Assembly (NCBI GenBank): GCA_910592205.1
Contig: CAJVPJ010000004.1
Span: forward strand, 39,054 to 103,053
DNA from: Paraglomus occultum
Lineage: Eukaryota; Glomeromycota; Glomeromycetes; Paraglomerales; Paraglomeraceae
Length of the DNA: 64,000 nucleotides
Direction: 5' to 3'
Made by a program: the position numbers and the translations under genes. Below, one piece after another: positions 13,967 to 25,628 of the stretch; positions within the stretch are counted from its first letter, which is position 1, and the number at the start of each line of letters is the position of its first letter. Under the pieces are notes generated by a model that saw only the letters and a program-made list of their open reading frames with translations, searched no databases and was not told where the DNA came from.

Positions 13967-13988
13967 TTCCGTTCAAATTTGAACGGAA
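13967..13988. repeat. perfect 22-bp palindrome
   Basis: The two half-sites TTCCGTTCAAA and TTTGAACGGAA are exact reverse complements with no spacer. No gene lies within several hundred bases on either side, so this may be a transcription-factor site, a small cruciform or chance. Confidence 0.6.
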
Positions 13989-14342
13989 TTTTGATTCACT
14001 GACAAAATCGCTTTATATCTCCTTTATTACTGAATATATACCCCAACATATATAATTTGTTGGAAACCTCATATCCCGTGGCTAGCATTATACAGACTCA
14101 CGTGATACTTGGTTACACTGGTCGCTCATTCAGTCTGCAGATCGTTTGCCGATCATTAACCCTGACTATCGTTCGTCGCGAATAGAAGTCACAAAATACT
14201 ACACTTCGTGTCAATAGTGATATTAATAAATTTTCTGTATGAAAATGTCCCAGACACTAGCCCAGAAGCCATTTTTGGTTCGCAATACTTGGTACTTTTG
14301 GGCGTAATTTCCATAAAACAATCATAGTAGACTAAGAGATAG

Positions 14343-14467
14343 GTGAGCTTGTGGATCATGTTGAGGAGATCCAAATCAGCGATGAATATAATCAGGAGAA
14401 AGAACAGGAGAATAAAGACTCTGAAAAAAGCAAAACACTGGAGAAAAAATGGAAATATGCGAGGCAA
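14343..14467 (+). pseudogene. exon-like charged coiled-coil fragment
   Basis: A 41-codon frame without stops runs from an AG at 14341-14342 to a GTAAAT donor at 14468. It is rich in Glu, Lys and Asn (for example EEIQISDEYNQEKEQ). It lacks an ATG and I find no partner exons, so it is either an isolated exon of an unresolved gene or a relic. Confidence 0.25.
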
Positions 14468-15759
14468 GTAAATTACATCCATAAATATCACAAACTCGAG
14501 GGGTCGGAGTAGTTATCTTTAAAAATTCATTACTCGTCAACAACTATTCGGTTTGTTGAGATTTTTAGCTCAAAGGATTTGGAATAAAGTGAAACAAAAA
14601 TATTGTCTAGTAATAGGGAAGGTCTGCCATAGTCTCAATAAAGTAAATTTTATAAAAAACTAAAAACTTTACATAAACTTTTTTACAAAAACAATTTTTA
14701 AAGATGTGTTATTCTTCGTATGTGCTACGTTTTGCTAATATATGTAGCTTGTTTGAAAGTTTAGAACAAGGTAAATAATATTTATTAATGGTCAAAGTGC
14801 AGAAAGCATAATAACAATATTCGTAAAAATGCACAACAAAATTAAAGGGCAAATCCGTCAAAATTTGGCCTACAGACTGAGGGATAGTCCCTATCTGCGT
14901 ATCACAATCCTTGCTAACCAAAAGCATTTTATACAAAATAACGAAACATTTTTATTAAGTAACCGCTTTATAATCCCTATAATCTGAATCTTCGTAAACC
15001 CTATAGTAATAGTCACACTTAGACACGTCATTGTTGTTCGCAAAATGCATTGACGTGCCTTCATTCAAAAAATTTTTTTACAATAAAGAACTTTGAAAAA
15101 CGGTTGCTTTATTTTTCTAAGATTATGCCGAGATGTTCTGTAGTCGACATTGATTACGAAATGAAGTGAATTTGTAGTGTCAGCGGATACTGTTCTTTTA
15201 TTATAATTACGATAATTGTGAACCCCATTTAGTCTTTTACATAGTCTATGGGAGTGCGATAAGTTTTTTACAGATAGGAACATTATTCGAAGAGCATAGT
15301 AATAACATAATGCCGAGACTCACATTAAGTGGCCTAGGATCCGCGTGCCAGCCTTTCTTGATTTACTATGTACAGTGGCGCCAAGGTATCCTACCTACAA
15401 AATTCGCATTCCCAACGCCAAATGCTTCACCTCATAAAATTTATCTTGACACTTTCAAACAAAACTTTGTGATTTTTTTTGTAATTGCTCTTCTGCACCA
15501 TCAAAAGGCATTTGTATATTCTGAACAATTACTTTGATCATTGACATGACGACGCTAATTAATACCATGCGTCTTTATTATTACCAAGTATAATCACACA
15601 TACAGAGAATACATAGATACAGGTCTGCTTACTAAAATATAAAAAAATATTATGGAATTGATTAGCGACATTGAGTTATGTTAAGAGCACGATACTTTTG
15701 AATTTTACCTCATATAACATAGAGAAGTACAGTACAAGAGTAACTATTGCCTCAGGACT

Positions 15760-15839
15760 AAGTTGTAGAAGTGTCTAGCTGGTGCAAGTTGTCGACGGTG
15801 TCTAGCTTGTGCAAGTTGTAGACAAAAATCTAGCCTGTC
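15760..15839. repeat. three tandem 26-27 bp repeats
   Basis: Units start at 15760, 15786 and 15813; each begins AAGTTGTMGA and contains TCTAGC followed by a TGTGC/TGTC end. The first two are close copies and the third has diverged in the middle. The tract is noncoding. Confidence 0.6.
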
Positions 15840-16968
15840 AAGTGAAGAGAGTCCCAGTTTGCAGTGATGTTCATATTAAGATCGGTGCCTGTATTTTATT
15901 GCTGATTGCGTCCTATTATTATTATAAACAAATAACAGATTTACAGACATATGCATAGAAAATTTGTTTATTATCGTTTTCGGTGCTAATATTTCTAGTA
16001 AATATTCATGTTTTAAATCGAGAAAGTGGGTAAGTCATAATGACGCGGTAGACTACTGATTTCGCGTCGTGGATGGTGACTTTAACTACGTTTTTTAAAC
16101 TTTTGTGAGAAAGTACATTTGTTATTAAGTATAATGTAAGCATTCTAGAAATTACGGTATTAAAAATAAATATAATAAGAGTAAATGCAGTTAACTTTTT
16201 ATACCGTTTTTACGTTATACCCTGCGCCAAGATATGACGTGTTGAATCTTAATAACTCTGTTTACAGCAGTTTCGGCGCCAAAAATAACTACCCCCGAAA
16301 TAAGTAAATGTTTTTATTCGTATGTAACTGTTTATATAACGTAAAAACTATGCGACGCAAGAGATTTTCTGCTAAAAAAATTCTAATACAGTTATAATGA
16401 CGCCTATACGCATTAGAACTTTATTAACCGAATTAAAAAAAAAAACTTAATGCTGACATTGCTAAAATTGTTCCGTTGTGGTAGTAGTATTGTTGGTACG
16501 TTATTCGTAAAGCAGGAAGTACTTGCAATTTTTGTGAAGTTGAGCAGCATAATTATCCTCATTTGACAACCCCCGGAAATCAGGATATTGATGGCTCTGT
16601 AAAATTTTCAACAAAGTTAATTTGTTCATAAATACAGACTGCAGGAGTGGAGAACCGATGGAACAGGAACAAGCTCGTCTCCAAGCTTATATCTGCATAT
16701 TTAATATGATACATTTTGCAAAATCCTATGTCATGTACCCAATCAAAAAATGCTTTGAAATCACAATAAAATTTGTGTTTTCAGTCTTATTTGAAAAAAT
16801 TGCATACCATCGAGACGCTCCAAATCCGAATAAAACAAAGCTGATATTAACATTACTGTTGTATTAGAACAGTATATGCTTGTTTATATAGGTCTGCTTA
16901 CATTTCTGTCTAAGAAAGTTGATCGAATATTTGTTCGTAATACATCTTCGGAGATTCTCTGTGGGATA

Positions 16969-17776
16969 CAGTGAAACCTTTTTATAGCGCCCGGTCATCC
17001 GGTTTTTTTTCTATAACGCCCCACATTTTCGAGAACAAATTTTTACGTATAAAATTTTTTTTATATTAATATACCGGTCATCATTAATTAAATTGTCTAT
17101 AACGGCTCTGGTCGAAATTTTGTTGGACGAAATTAGTCATACTATTATAAAAAAAATATATAATTTTCCCTTTTTTATACCAGTCGTAACACAATAAATA
17201 ACCTTCTACTTTTACTTTCCTGTATCTACCATGCTCACGTAAAAAACGGGTTTCATTCAATAAATAAACAAATAAACAAACATTCAGAGTTTTGTTCATT
17301 ATAGAAAACGAAAATTATCAATTAAAGTCAATCGAATTGCACTTCGTGAAAAGGATAGGCGGTTTTCTATTAAAGAAAATAAAATGACGGCAACGTTATT
17401 AAAATAGTCCTATCCGAGAGTAATGAGGAAGAGGTAAATAATTGCAATAATGACAATGAGGTTAGTCGAACTCAAAAAAAGGTTTTGTTTGAGGCGACAT
17501 TGACTGCTTTTAAACAATGATTGAACAGCGGCCAGATAATTTATTTATTGCACCAGAAAACGTGGTTAACTTACAACACTTACGACGTAATATTAATTTA
17601 AGCAGAATGGACAATCTTGGGCAAGAAGTTTTAGACGCTTTGTGACAGTTAGACCTGTTATTACATAATGGATTATCCTTATGTGTACTCTTATATTACT
17701 TGCGTTTTATATCTTTATCTTATACCGATCAAAAATCCCTGTGGACGAGGCTGACCGGTATAAAGAAGTTTCGCTG
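16969..17776 (+). mobile_element. pogo/Tigger-like DNA transposon remnant
   Basis: The left end CAGTGAAACCTTTTTATAGC and the right end (reverse-complementing to CAGCGAAACTTCTTTATACC) form imperfect terminal inverted repeats flanked by TA on both sides, the signature of the Tc1/mariner-pogo superfamily. The next bases, CCGGTCA on the left and TGACCGG on the right, also pair. The roughly 808-bp interior holds a decayed plus-strand frame at about 17400-17640 that ends in NLSRMDNLGQEVLDAL-like sequence after an in-frame stop, reminiscent of a transposase C-terminus. The element cannot make a full transposase and is a deletion derivative. Confidence 0.6.
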
Positions 17777-19313
17777 TATATATTTTAACAGCATATGGTT
17801 TGCTAACTCTGTAGTTCCATGTCTATACAAATTCATATATAGCGCCACGTTTTTTGCGCAAATATACGAATTAATAGAATCGGACCTGTTTCCTGGAATT
17901 TAGTTCATGTGTAATTACAATTATTTTGTGCATTGGTTGGCTCTCCAATAAACTTTAATTCACAATGAAAATTATACAAACGCGACCAGAATTTTTAATC
18001 GTTTCGACCAATACCGATCTTTAATTTAAAATCTGGCTGAAGGAGATATAATCCAATGTGCTTACTTTTGTACTGATAAATAGAGTTTATTTTCTGATAA
18101 ATTGCCTCATCTATTTCGAGACACTTTTTTATGCGTTTTAGATGGTCGAGGCATGTAACATAATGGATAATGTTTCGAACTTGCTTGTGAAAACTCTTAT
18201 TTTCTTCCAAACCAACGATTGAAGGGTGCTGTCGGGTAAACCAGTTTTTTTTTTCGGGCGGACTAATTTTTTTACTTTTTTGTTTTTTTTTCTCTCTTAC
18301 TTTTCTATTTCTGAACTAAAAAAGAGGTAGTTTTTGGATTATTTACCACCCTTTCAAGAAACGAGTAGGAATATCTCAAATTTCAGCGCCTGCCGCAAGT
18401 CATGGACTAATATATAAGGCCTGACTTAAACCCAATAAAGAATTTATCACAAAAAATGCAGAACGGCGTATGGCAAAAAAATTTTGCTGAATTTACGGAA
18501 TTAATATTCCGAATTAGGTTCTAATTAATCTAGTTCAGTCAATAAAACGACGCTGTGTAATAGAAAAATGGTAAACATATTCTCTACTAAATTTCATATG
18601 AACGAAAGCTTAACTTTGGAAGTTTTAAACAAGCTATGATATGTGATGCGGATATATTATCACGATCAGCAATCACTTTTGGGCAAAATTATTTGTTGTG
18701 ACTACCGGTTGTAATTGTATATTTACACGAACTTCGTTGAATTATGTATTTTATTTCTAATCAACTATTACGAACTTGGGATGACATTAAATATGTAATT
18801 TAGGTAATGTGGTTAGGTTATGAATTGAGCAGTTTGTTACTAGCAAAGACGTTTCCTATCCGAATTAACGCCGTCTTCATTAATCAAGATGCAAAATCAA
18901 AACAATTATTATACATTACTAAATAATTATTAAACTCAAACGTGCAAGTTCGTTAGTTATCGAGCCGAAAGCAATAAAATATAGTAAACTTTTTATTTTG
19001 TTTTTCTTAATTTATTTTATATTAATCGTAATCTCAGCATACGAAATGACTAACCATATCCAAAATTTTATTTTTACCATATCGACCTATTATCTATTGG
19101 TCCCTCGTTCATTTGTCATAGGCAAAGCCCTTCATTCCTTCCATTTTTCAGTTGCTGCATGGCTCAATCCGGCCATTTTATGCTTTTTATTACTCAAACC
19201 CGATTCCTTAAACACTTGCTTAGCATCTTTCCGCAAATCTTCTTGACGAAACACTAAATAAATATCGATATTAGTATGGTTATATATATCAGACTGACTC
19301 TAAAAATAATTTG
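17777..19313. other. intergenic sequence between pogo remnant and AOX
   Basis: A T-rich tract lies at 18248-18300. The minus-strand frame 17995-18210 (71 residues, Lys/Ile-rich) is the only moderately coding-like stretch, but it has no domain or splice support. Otherwise I see nothing. Confidence 0.45.
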
Positions 19314-20394
19314 TTAGAACTCACAAAGTCTATCCGCAAAGTGATGATTAGTATCGCGGTGAGTTGCTTCGTCGGCACGAACAGCCAACACGACGTCTCG
19401 TAACGTGGCTGTATTGCGATCCAAATTCCAGTAATCGATAGCAAGGTCTGGTATTTTGTTCGTGTTCTCGATATGACCATTGTCGATTTCGTTCAAAAAG
19501 GAGGTGTAGCTGACGATGGCCTCTTCTTCAAGATAACCGACCATTCGATGAGCTGTCTTCGGACTAGCCAAATACAACGCGAAGAAACAATTGTAAAACA
19601 CCCCTTGAACAACAGCAATCAATGCGCGCTCCCATAAGTTAGGCCGAGATATTGCCATCCACGTCATCAAATGCATTCTGCAAGAGCAACAGAATCAAAG
19701 GTAGTAATACGTGCATTGTATTTTTCGACAAGTTCCGTTCATTAAGAAAGGAATATTCACTCGTACCTTTCATTTTCTGCTTCGTGAAGCAAATGGTCAA
19801 TCCACCCACCATCGTGTTTCAATTTTCTTAATGATCGTAGATGACGAACTGTGCCAGCAACCATTCCAGGAACAGCAGCAACCTTAAAACGTTTACCGTT
19901 TTTAATACTAATTACAATCTCTTTTTTTTTTCTTGTCGATTTGCCCAATTACTCACCGTCTCCAACATAACCGCTCGATGTATGTACTTTTTTTTGAAGA
20001 ACCAATCGGTGGGTTTCCTTAACAGTTTAACTGTCACAAAAGCAATCTTGTCAGACCAGCCGACAGGTTCACGATGTCGATTGATGTCGATATCCCAATT
20101 TTCCAGGTCATTTGTGGTCAATGGCTTGGTCGACTCTAGAATCTCATGGCGAACTGGTTTCGGGTCATTCATTGTATATAAGAGATCAATAGGTATATTG
20201 CCTATGCGATTATTGGAAGTATCGCTATTTTTGGCTGACGACGTGGTGGTATTCCCTGCTGATGCTGTTTGTGTTTGTTTTGAATCTGAAATAAACCGGA
20301 TAGATGACCCACGTATCAGGATCTGGGAATGCAATGAAGCAGCACTGCTTCTTCTCAAAAGAAATGAACAGTTATGAACGATCGAACGAAACAT
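19314..20394 (-). CDS. AOX: mitochondrial alternative oxidase
   Basis: The three exons are 20394-19957, 19882-19767 and 19677-19314, separated by 74- and 89-nt GT-AG introns, for 305 residues. It is a di-iron ubiquinol oxidase of the inner mitochondrial membrane that reduces oxygen to water and bypasses complexes III and IV. The diagnostic motifs are intact: LET (Glu145), ENERMHL (Glu184, His187), LEEEA (234-238) and RADEATH (Glu288, His291), so all expected iron ligands are present. The first ~35 residues are Arg/Ser-rich with few acids, as in a mitochondrial presequence. The length is slightly short for fungal AOX, mainly in the N-terminal region. Without an AOX gene elsewhere to compare, copy number is unknown. 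The identification is firm. Confidence 0.96.
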
Positions 20395-22223
20395 TTTAAG
20401 TTGATGGCTAAAAGTGCGTTGCTAAATTCTACATATTAAAGAAATTCTCCTTTTTAATATAATTGTCATTATTTTTAGACCCTACCTGTCCGGCCCGATC
20501 CGCTCCGGTAAGTTAAATCATAATCCAATCAACTTTGAATACAGTCATGACATCACAATATGACTTATCGACGTTGGTTACACAAATTCCGCACATTCAG
20601 ATTACAAATCGAAAATAACACGAGCGACCTCTAACCGCCGCATGATTGTCCCGAATAATCAGTTATCATTATTGAGTCACCCAGCCCTAAAACGGGTTAG
20701 TATTGGGTTTGCCCCTTATATGTAGACCTTATGCTCTGTGCTATTCTAATAATTACAATATTCTTTCCTATAACGTCGATGCTATATGAAAATTCTGACG
20801 ATTGAAAGTACAGTAGTGTCTTGCGATAAAACACACTCTGGCTGCTTATAATAAACAGGTGTTTGCATTACAAATACTGATACATTTACAGCAAATTATT
20901 GGCTGAATCGTTACGACTTCAAATTGAATTTAACCCAGTATAAATAATGATCTCCTTTGCATAAGAATTAAGCTTATCAATAAAGTTTATTGAATGTAAC
21001 CAACAATTTCCTCAGCGCGGTTCTTCAAGAGCCTAGATTCAGGCATGGAAAAGTATGTGTCAAATAAATCTTGCAGAGTGTGCGATCGAAAACCAATTAT
21101 CATATTCGATGGAACTATCACATATTCGAAAATCTAAAAAACAATGGTTTTTAACATAAAAGGTGTGATAATCCCTGGCTGAATTGCACTCACGTGTATC
21201 AGACTTTGTATCAACAGCGCAGTTGTACCAGTAACAAGAGAACAGTGTTCCGAATAATGTCACGCGCACAGTATTGACAACTACACAACACTATGTTTAT
21301 GTTCTGTATTAAAACTACGAAGTAGTTATGTTATTATATGATAGTTTAAATTATGCAATTGCAGTGACTCATATATTAATATGGACATTTTTGTCTCTAG
21401 TTATAAGGAATTTTACAAATTGAACAAAATTTTTCTTTATAGTACAGCGTTTTTGCAATTAATCAACAAAATAAATAGTTAGAGAACGACTGCAATATCT
21501 ATTTTTGAAATTGCATCATTGCTCTAGTAATATTGTTGAGAACATTATCTATAATGATATCTGCTTAGTGAACTTATTCGAATGAAATTGATTACACTTA
21601 TTTTGTTGTAAAATGTTTCAAAACTGCTCAATTGCCTCATTCTTCGGTTACTTCGGAAATTCTTCTTCCGCGTTATTTCCAACCTTATTTTTATAAACGA
21701 TTTCCTGGTCAGTTTTTCTATTCAGCAAAATTTTGTCATTAGCAGATAATATTGTCGCGTTTTTCTAACAATAAATCGATGCAATCCTGTACTTAACTTT
21801 TTTTTTGCAGGACGTTTCTCTCGAGTTTTGATAAAAATAATATCCAGATCATTATTAGATGGCGGAACAGTCTTAATCTAGTAGGTTTTCATCACAAGCG
21901 GATGCTGTCATATGAATCGCATTCAACATTGCAGAGTCTTGAAGATTTCTATTCTTACCAACACGTGGACTCGGTTTTCACAAATTAGCCCCAAACGCCT
22001 TTGATGGTATAATTAAGCTTAATATTACTATTAAGCGTATGGTATATATTATTCCCTACCACAAAACTATAAATTATTCCTGTATCATGGTTGAAAATGA
22101 GCTGCTGTATTTACTGGTTGAAGGTTTACTATTACGTAAAGAAGACATTATCGAAGAGTTGACAGATCGCAGCAAGTAACTCTAATCGGATTATTATTTA
22201 TTACCATCCATATAATTACAGTA
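20395..22223. other. intergenic sequence upstream of AOX
   Basis: This includes the AOX promoter side (20395-20600), where I find no clear TATA element. A 30-codon plus-strand frame at 22087-22179 (MVENELLYLLVEGLLLRKED and on) ending near a GTAACT site looks coding but stands alone. The rest holds nothing recognisable. Confidence 0.4.
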
Positions 22224-22567
22224 CTATAATGACAATTGCACTTCGAACAAAATGAATCGCTGATGTAGATAGAATTTTATCTTGCGCCAAGAATCGAGAA
22301 TGGAATATTCACCGTTAAAGAGTAATTTGTAAGCGTAACTTTTGTAAGTATTGATCAGCCCTTTCGCTCATCTCTATGCGGCTCACTTTTTTAATGACCT
22401 CTTCCGGTTGAATTTCCAATATCCCGATGGCTATTTTTAGTAAATTCAGGGCCGAGGAAACCGCCAAGCGTATAATAATAAGTAACTCACATGATGTTTA
22501 ATTGTCCAATCACACGGTACGTTCGGATTTGGCAAGATATCCGACACTTCGGCTGAACCCCCGTCGG
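22224..22567 (-). pseudogene. decayed gene-family fragment
   Basis: Two coding-like pieces lie on the minus strand. The first (22567-22491) reads DGGSAEVSDILPNPNVPCDW and on, and ends in a good GTGAGT donor in phase 0. The second (22364-22224) reads GLINTYKSYAYKLLFNGEYS and ends in a stop. Between them, after an AG, is a PSGYWK motif that runs into stops in three frames. The GYW and GLL-Y motifs are reminiscent of a repeated fungal and plant domain family, but I cannot name it securely. Frameshifts indicate decay. Confidence 0.35.
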
Positions 22568-23515
22568 CTAATACCGCAAATTAGCGTCATATATCGTATG
22601 CATTATTGACATGGTAAACAAACATAGAAATTATGTTACGTTTTTTCGATCTTTTACTTGACTCATCTCTCTTAATCGGCACTTTCTTCTCTATTCTCCT
22701 TGAACTGGCTGCTGTTTGACTTCTTTAAACATTCTATTTCATCCGAATATCTTATTACTCAATTATGGAATTTGTAACACTGAGCGTGATACCTATTTCA
22801 CATATGTAGAACCAATGTTCCTCGACGTATTATTAATAATAGAAGGATTTATATTTAAGAATGGGTTTGATTCGAACGTCACTCGCATCTTGTTTGCTCT
22901 AATGGCCGATCGAGAATTGCCTTCACAGACTCGATTTCTGTATCCCATGGTTGTGCCTTATTCACATGTGTTACGTAAGTCATACACAATAACAAACTGG
23001 AATATCCTTCAGCCCTCGAGACGCCAGCAATATACCCTTCAAAGGGATTACAGATTGTACAAGTAGGAAAAATCTTAGATCAAAAGTGTTATTGACATAT
23101 CCCATTTTGGCCTCGAAAAGCCATTCAGTGATAAATAAGTTCTGGTAAAAAATATTTCCGTAATCTGCAATGCTATCTTTTTTGGTGATAATGCGTAGTA
23201 TGAGAATGGTTCGGACTATTTCATGGGGTATAATAAGCTCAGAATTCATCGAATCTTCTGATGTGAGCAGGTCCCACAGAATACTGTTTGTATGCATCCG
23301 AACATAAAGACCTGAAAGATGTACTGTACCACACAGGCCTTTCTTTACTAATTAGGCTCGACTAAAAGAAGTCAAAACAGAATAAAAAAGAGCTTTATGC
23401 ACGACTAACAAGCAATCGAGCAATAGAGGGGTTTATCGAAACAAATCGTAAAGTCATCGTTAACCTTATAAAACATAGAAGCTCGCTTTTTTTTTCCTTC
23501 ATCGTCTCGTTGATC
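22568..23515. other. intergenic sequence upstream of the bZIP gene
   Basis: Overlapping frames of 116 (plus, 22716-23066) and 105 (minus, 22980-23297) residues lack motifs and have no credible start or splice context; I treat them as chance. The bZIP promoter lies at the right end. Confidence 0.4.
23467..23473 (+). promoter_or_regulatory. TATA box of the bZIP gene
   Basis: TATAAAA lies 43 nt upstream of the bZIP start codon and is followed by a T-rich tract. The spacing suggests a very short 5' leader. Confidence 0.45.
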
Positions 23516-24400
23516 ATGAACCCTCAAAACCTATTCGCTCAACAACGCACATCACATTTCGTAAACGAGCAAGAGATAAACGCAGCGTCACACGGACGAC
23601 GACTCACCGTGCAAGAGCTACTCACCGACACCGTTCATAACTTAAATAACGTTAATAGCGGCAACATAAATGTCTCTCCTACGCATGACCAACAGCACAA
23701 CCATCATTCATCATGTCCTCCGCCAACTCCACAAATACACGATATAAACACCATTCACGAACATAATAATCATTTATTATCGGCGCGAGCTGTAGATTCA
23801 GCAAGCACTTTACCATATTTTCGACCTTTAGGCGACTTCGATAATAGAAATGGATACTCAAAACTGTTACCTCGTCCGACGCCACCTTCTAACGATGAAC
23901 TAGAAGGCGGCGGAAGTTATGAGAGTAACATCAACCCTAATTATGTAAACTACAACATAAATATTTCTACTCATAATACGCATACACTATCACCAACTTC
24001 ACCACCACTATATGCCGTTATGCCTCCAACTTCTCCCGCTACTCCTATATCTCCTAACCAGCAGACTCATGCAACAATCCCATTATCAGAACAGCGTGAA
24101 CGGAACAAGATAGCCTCTGCCAAATATCGTAAAAAGAAACAATTGATGAATCAAGAAATGTCTGCTCGGATAAACGAGATGAATTCTAAAATAAGCTCGT
24201 TGGAAACCGAAAATACAATGTTGCGGCGGCAATTGGAGGAAGTAAAGGGGGAAAATCAAGAATTAAGAAACACTATCGATAAGCTAAAAAATAAGCTAGC
24301 CAAGGATAAGATATTCAAAAGATTGGAAAGGGTTTCGGCGACATCAGGGAAAATTCGAAAGGGAGCTGGCGTAAGCGTTGTTATGGCAAGGAAAGGATAA
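23516..24400 (+). CDS. bZIP transcription factor (ATF/Fos-like basic region)
   Basis: This single-exon gene encodes 294 residues. The N-terminal two-thirds is Asn/His/Ser/Pro-rich, typical of a fungal activation or disordered region. The C-terminal basic region ERNKIASAKYRKKK has the invariant N-x7-R pair at Asn197 and Arg205 and most resembles the ATF/Fos/Jun signature, with Tyr in place of the usual Cys. It is followed by a leucine zipper of about five heptads (SSLETENTMLRRQLEEV and on) and a basic tail. The product should dimerise and bind a palindromic DNA site in the nucleus. The chosen ATG gives a natural start behind a TATA box; an AATAAA lies at about 24483. Confidence 0.93.
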   Translation: MNPQNLFAQQRTSHFVNEQEINAASHGRRLTVQELLTDTVHNLNNVNSGNINVSPTHDQQHNHHSSCPPPTPQIHDINTIHEHNNHLLSARAVDSASTLPYFRPLGDFDNRNGYSKLLPRPTPPSNDELEGGGSYESNINPNYVNYNINISTHNTHTLSPTSPPLYAVMPPTSPATPISPNQQTHATIPLSEQRERNKIASAKYRKKKQLMNQEMSARINEMNSKISSLETENTMLRRQLEEVKGENQELRNTIDKLKNKLAKDKIFKRLERVSATSGKIRKGAGVSVVMARKG

Positions 24401-24543
24401 GGGAACAAAACGATAACGTGATAAACTCGGATCTAAGGCAATATAGCAATGAGGACTATGCTTAGTGTAAATTATTGATTATAAATAAATGTATTCGAGT
24501 ATAAAAATTTGCGTGGATTTGTGAAGAATTGCCCGTTCAAATT

Positions 24544-25628
24544 TTATTTCGTTTTCTTATGGCCTCGGAAGCAAACTCGCTTGCAAGTATTTGTTGTTCG
24601 TTTCATGTATCCCGATAGTGAATCATATTTAGTCGGTCCCGCAGACAACGTTATGGATAAATCTTTGAGGTATCTACATTGTAATTTTTTCATTAATTAA
24701 TACCAATTTCCAATTTCTAAGAAACTCTTTTGTTATTCGCGGTAGGAGAATCATTGTCGATGTTTATAGTATTGCAATCCTTTCAGACAACCACTTTACT
24801 TTGGGTCTTTGTCAAGTGATTGAGCAAGGCGGCTTTGTTACGGACAATCTCTTCGGGTATGAATTGTTTGGAAGGATTTTCGTAAATCTTTCTGGGCGCA
24901 TGAATGAATCCTTGTTTGTAAGGGGAAAAAGATCTGAAATCTTTTTTCGTTACAAAGTCGGCAGTCGGAATTGCCGAAGGTTTGAAATAGTCTAAAAATC
25001 CCAGAACTGATTTGGAAACGATTGGTGAAAAAAAAAAGGGACAATTTAAAATTCATTATCTTGTAGTTTACAAAGCTACAAGGACAATGAAAATGGTGAT
25101 ATTGGGTTACACTGTATAATTACATATCAAACCGTCATTGTCCACATTAACAATAAGATTGAATATTATAATTAATAGTCAGCTGTTACAATACTTAAAC
25201 TTTTGACAGGGGTTCGATAAATTAGGTCTTTCGATTTGTGTCACCGAGTCACAAGATCGACTTGTTAAACAAAAAAAAAGTCAATCGATTGTACTTTTTG
25301 CTCCTTATCTCATTATACGCATTACAAAGTTGGAAAATAGCAATACGTACAACAATTGTTTGTCTTTATCATTTTTCTGCGGGTCGAACGATTCCTCTTT
25401 TCACACGGAATTAGAGACGGTGGTTCTATGATTCCTGCTGGCAAACATGTTATAAAAGTTTTTATCGATACCGTGTTGCTTGCGGCATAAAGCTTCCCTA
25501 TTGGGAGGAGCAACAAGATTTACGGGAACTATATGAAATCCATGACAATCTCTGTTTCCATTGCTGTAACCGGTTAATAAATTCTGAATGAATGTTTGGC
25601 CATTGAATTAGACGGGCGGGTTTAATCT
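24544..25628 (-). CDS. probable multi-exon gene of unknown function, partly resolved
   Basis: Three exons are suggested: 25628-25524, 25006-24800 and 24662-24544. The phases join: the first exon ends in a single C before GTAAAT, the second starts TTCTGGG after a poly-T tract and CAG, the second ends CAA A before GTAAAG, and the third starts ATTTATCC. The product contains KPARLIQWPNIHSEFINRL, then FLDYFKPSAIPTADF and GFIHAPRKIYENPSK, then a Lys/Arg-rich end and a stop. None of the exons has a credible in-frame start ATG, so the 5' exons remain unlocated upstream of 25628. The frames are hydrophilic and continuous, unlike the opposite strand. I do not recognise the family. It ends tail-to-tail with the bZIP gene. 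Exon B's acceptor (CTCAAAG) is weak. Confidence 0.42.

Larger units (their letters stand above)
13071..16968. other. gene-poor region with small repeats
   Basis: No intact gene is visible. Present are a perfect 22-bp palindrome (13967-13988), an AAT/ATT palindromic microsatellite near 13878-13902, a charged exon-like frame (14343-14467) and three 26-27 bp tandem units (15760-15839). A short inverted similarity (CGTTTTTACGTTATA near 16206 against ATATAACGTAAAAACTA near 16334) may be another MITE remnant. Confidence 0.45.

Noticed and set aside
19841-20377. 178-residue plus-strand frame
   Set aside because: It is antisense to AOX exon 1 and intron 1; the AOX reading is certain from catalytic motifs.
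25410-25590. Plus-strand frame rich in Cys, Trp and Tyr that looks like a zinc finger
   Set aside because: It starts after a stop without an ATG, and the minus strand of the same DNA joins in phase with two downstream exons, a better explanation.
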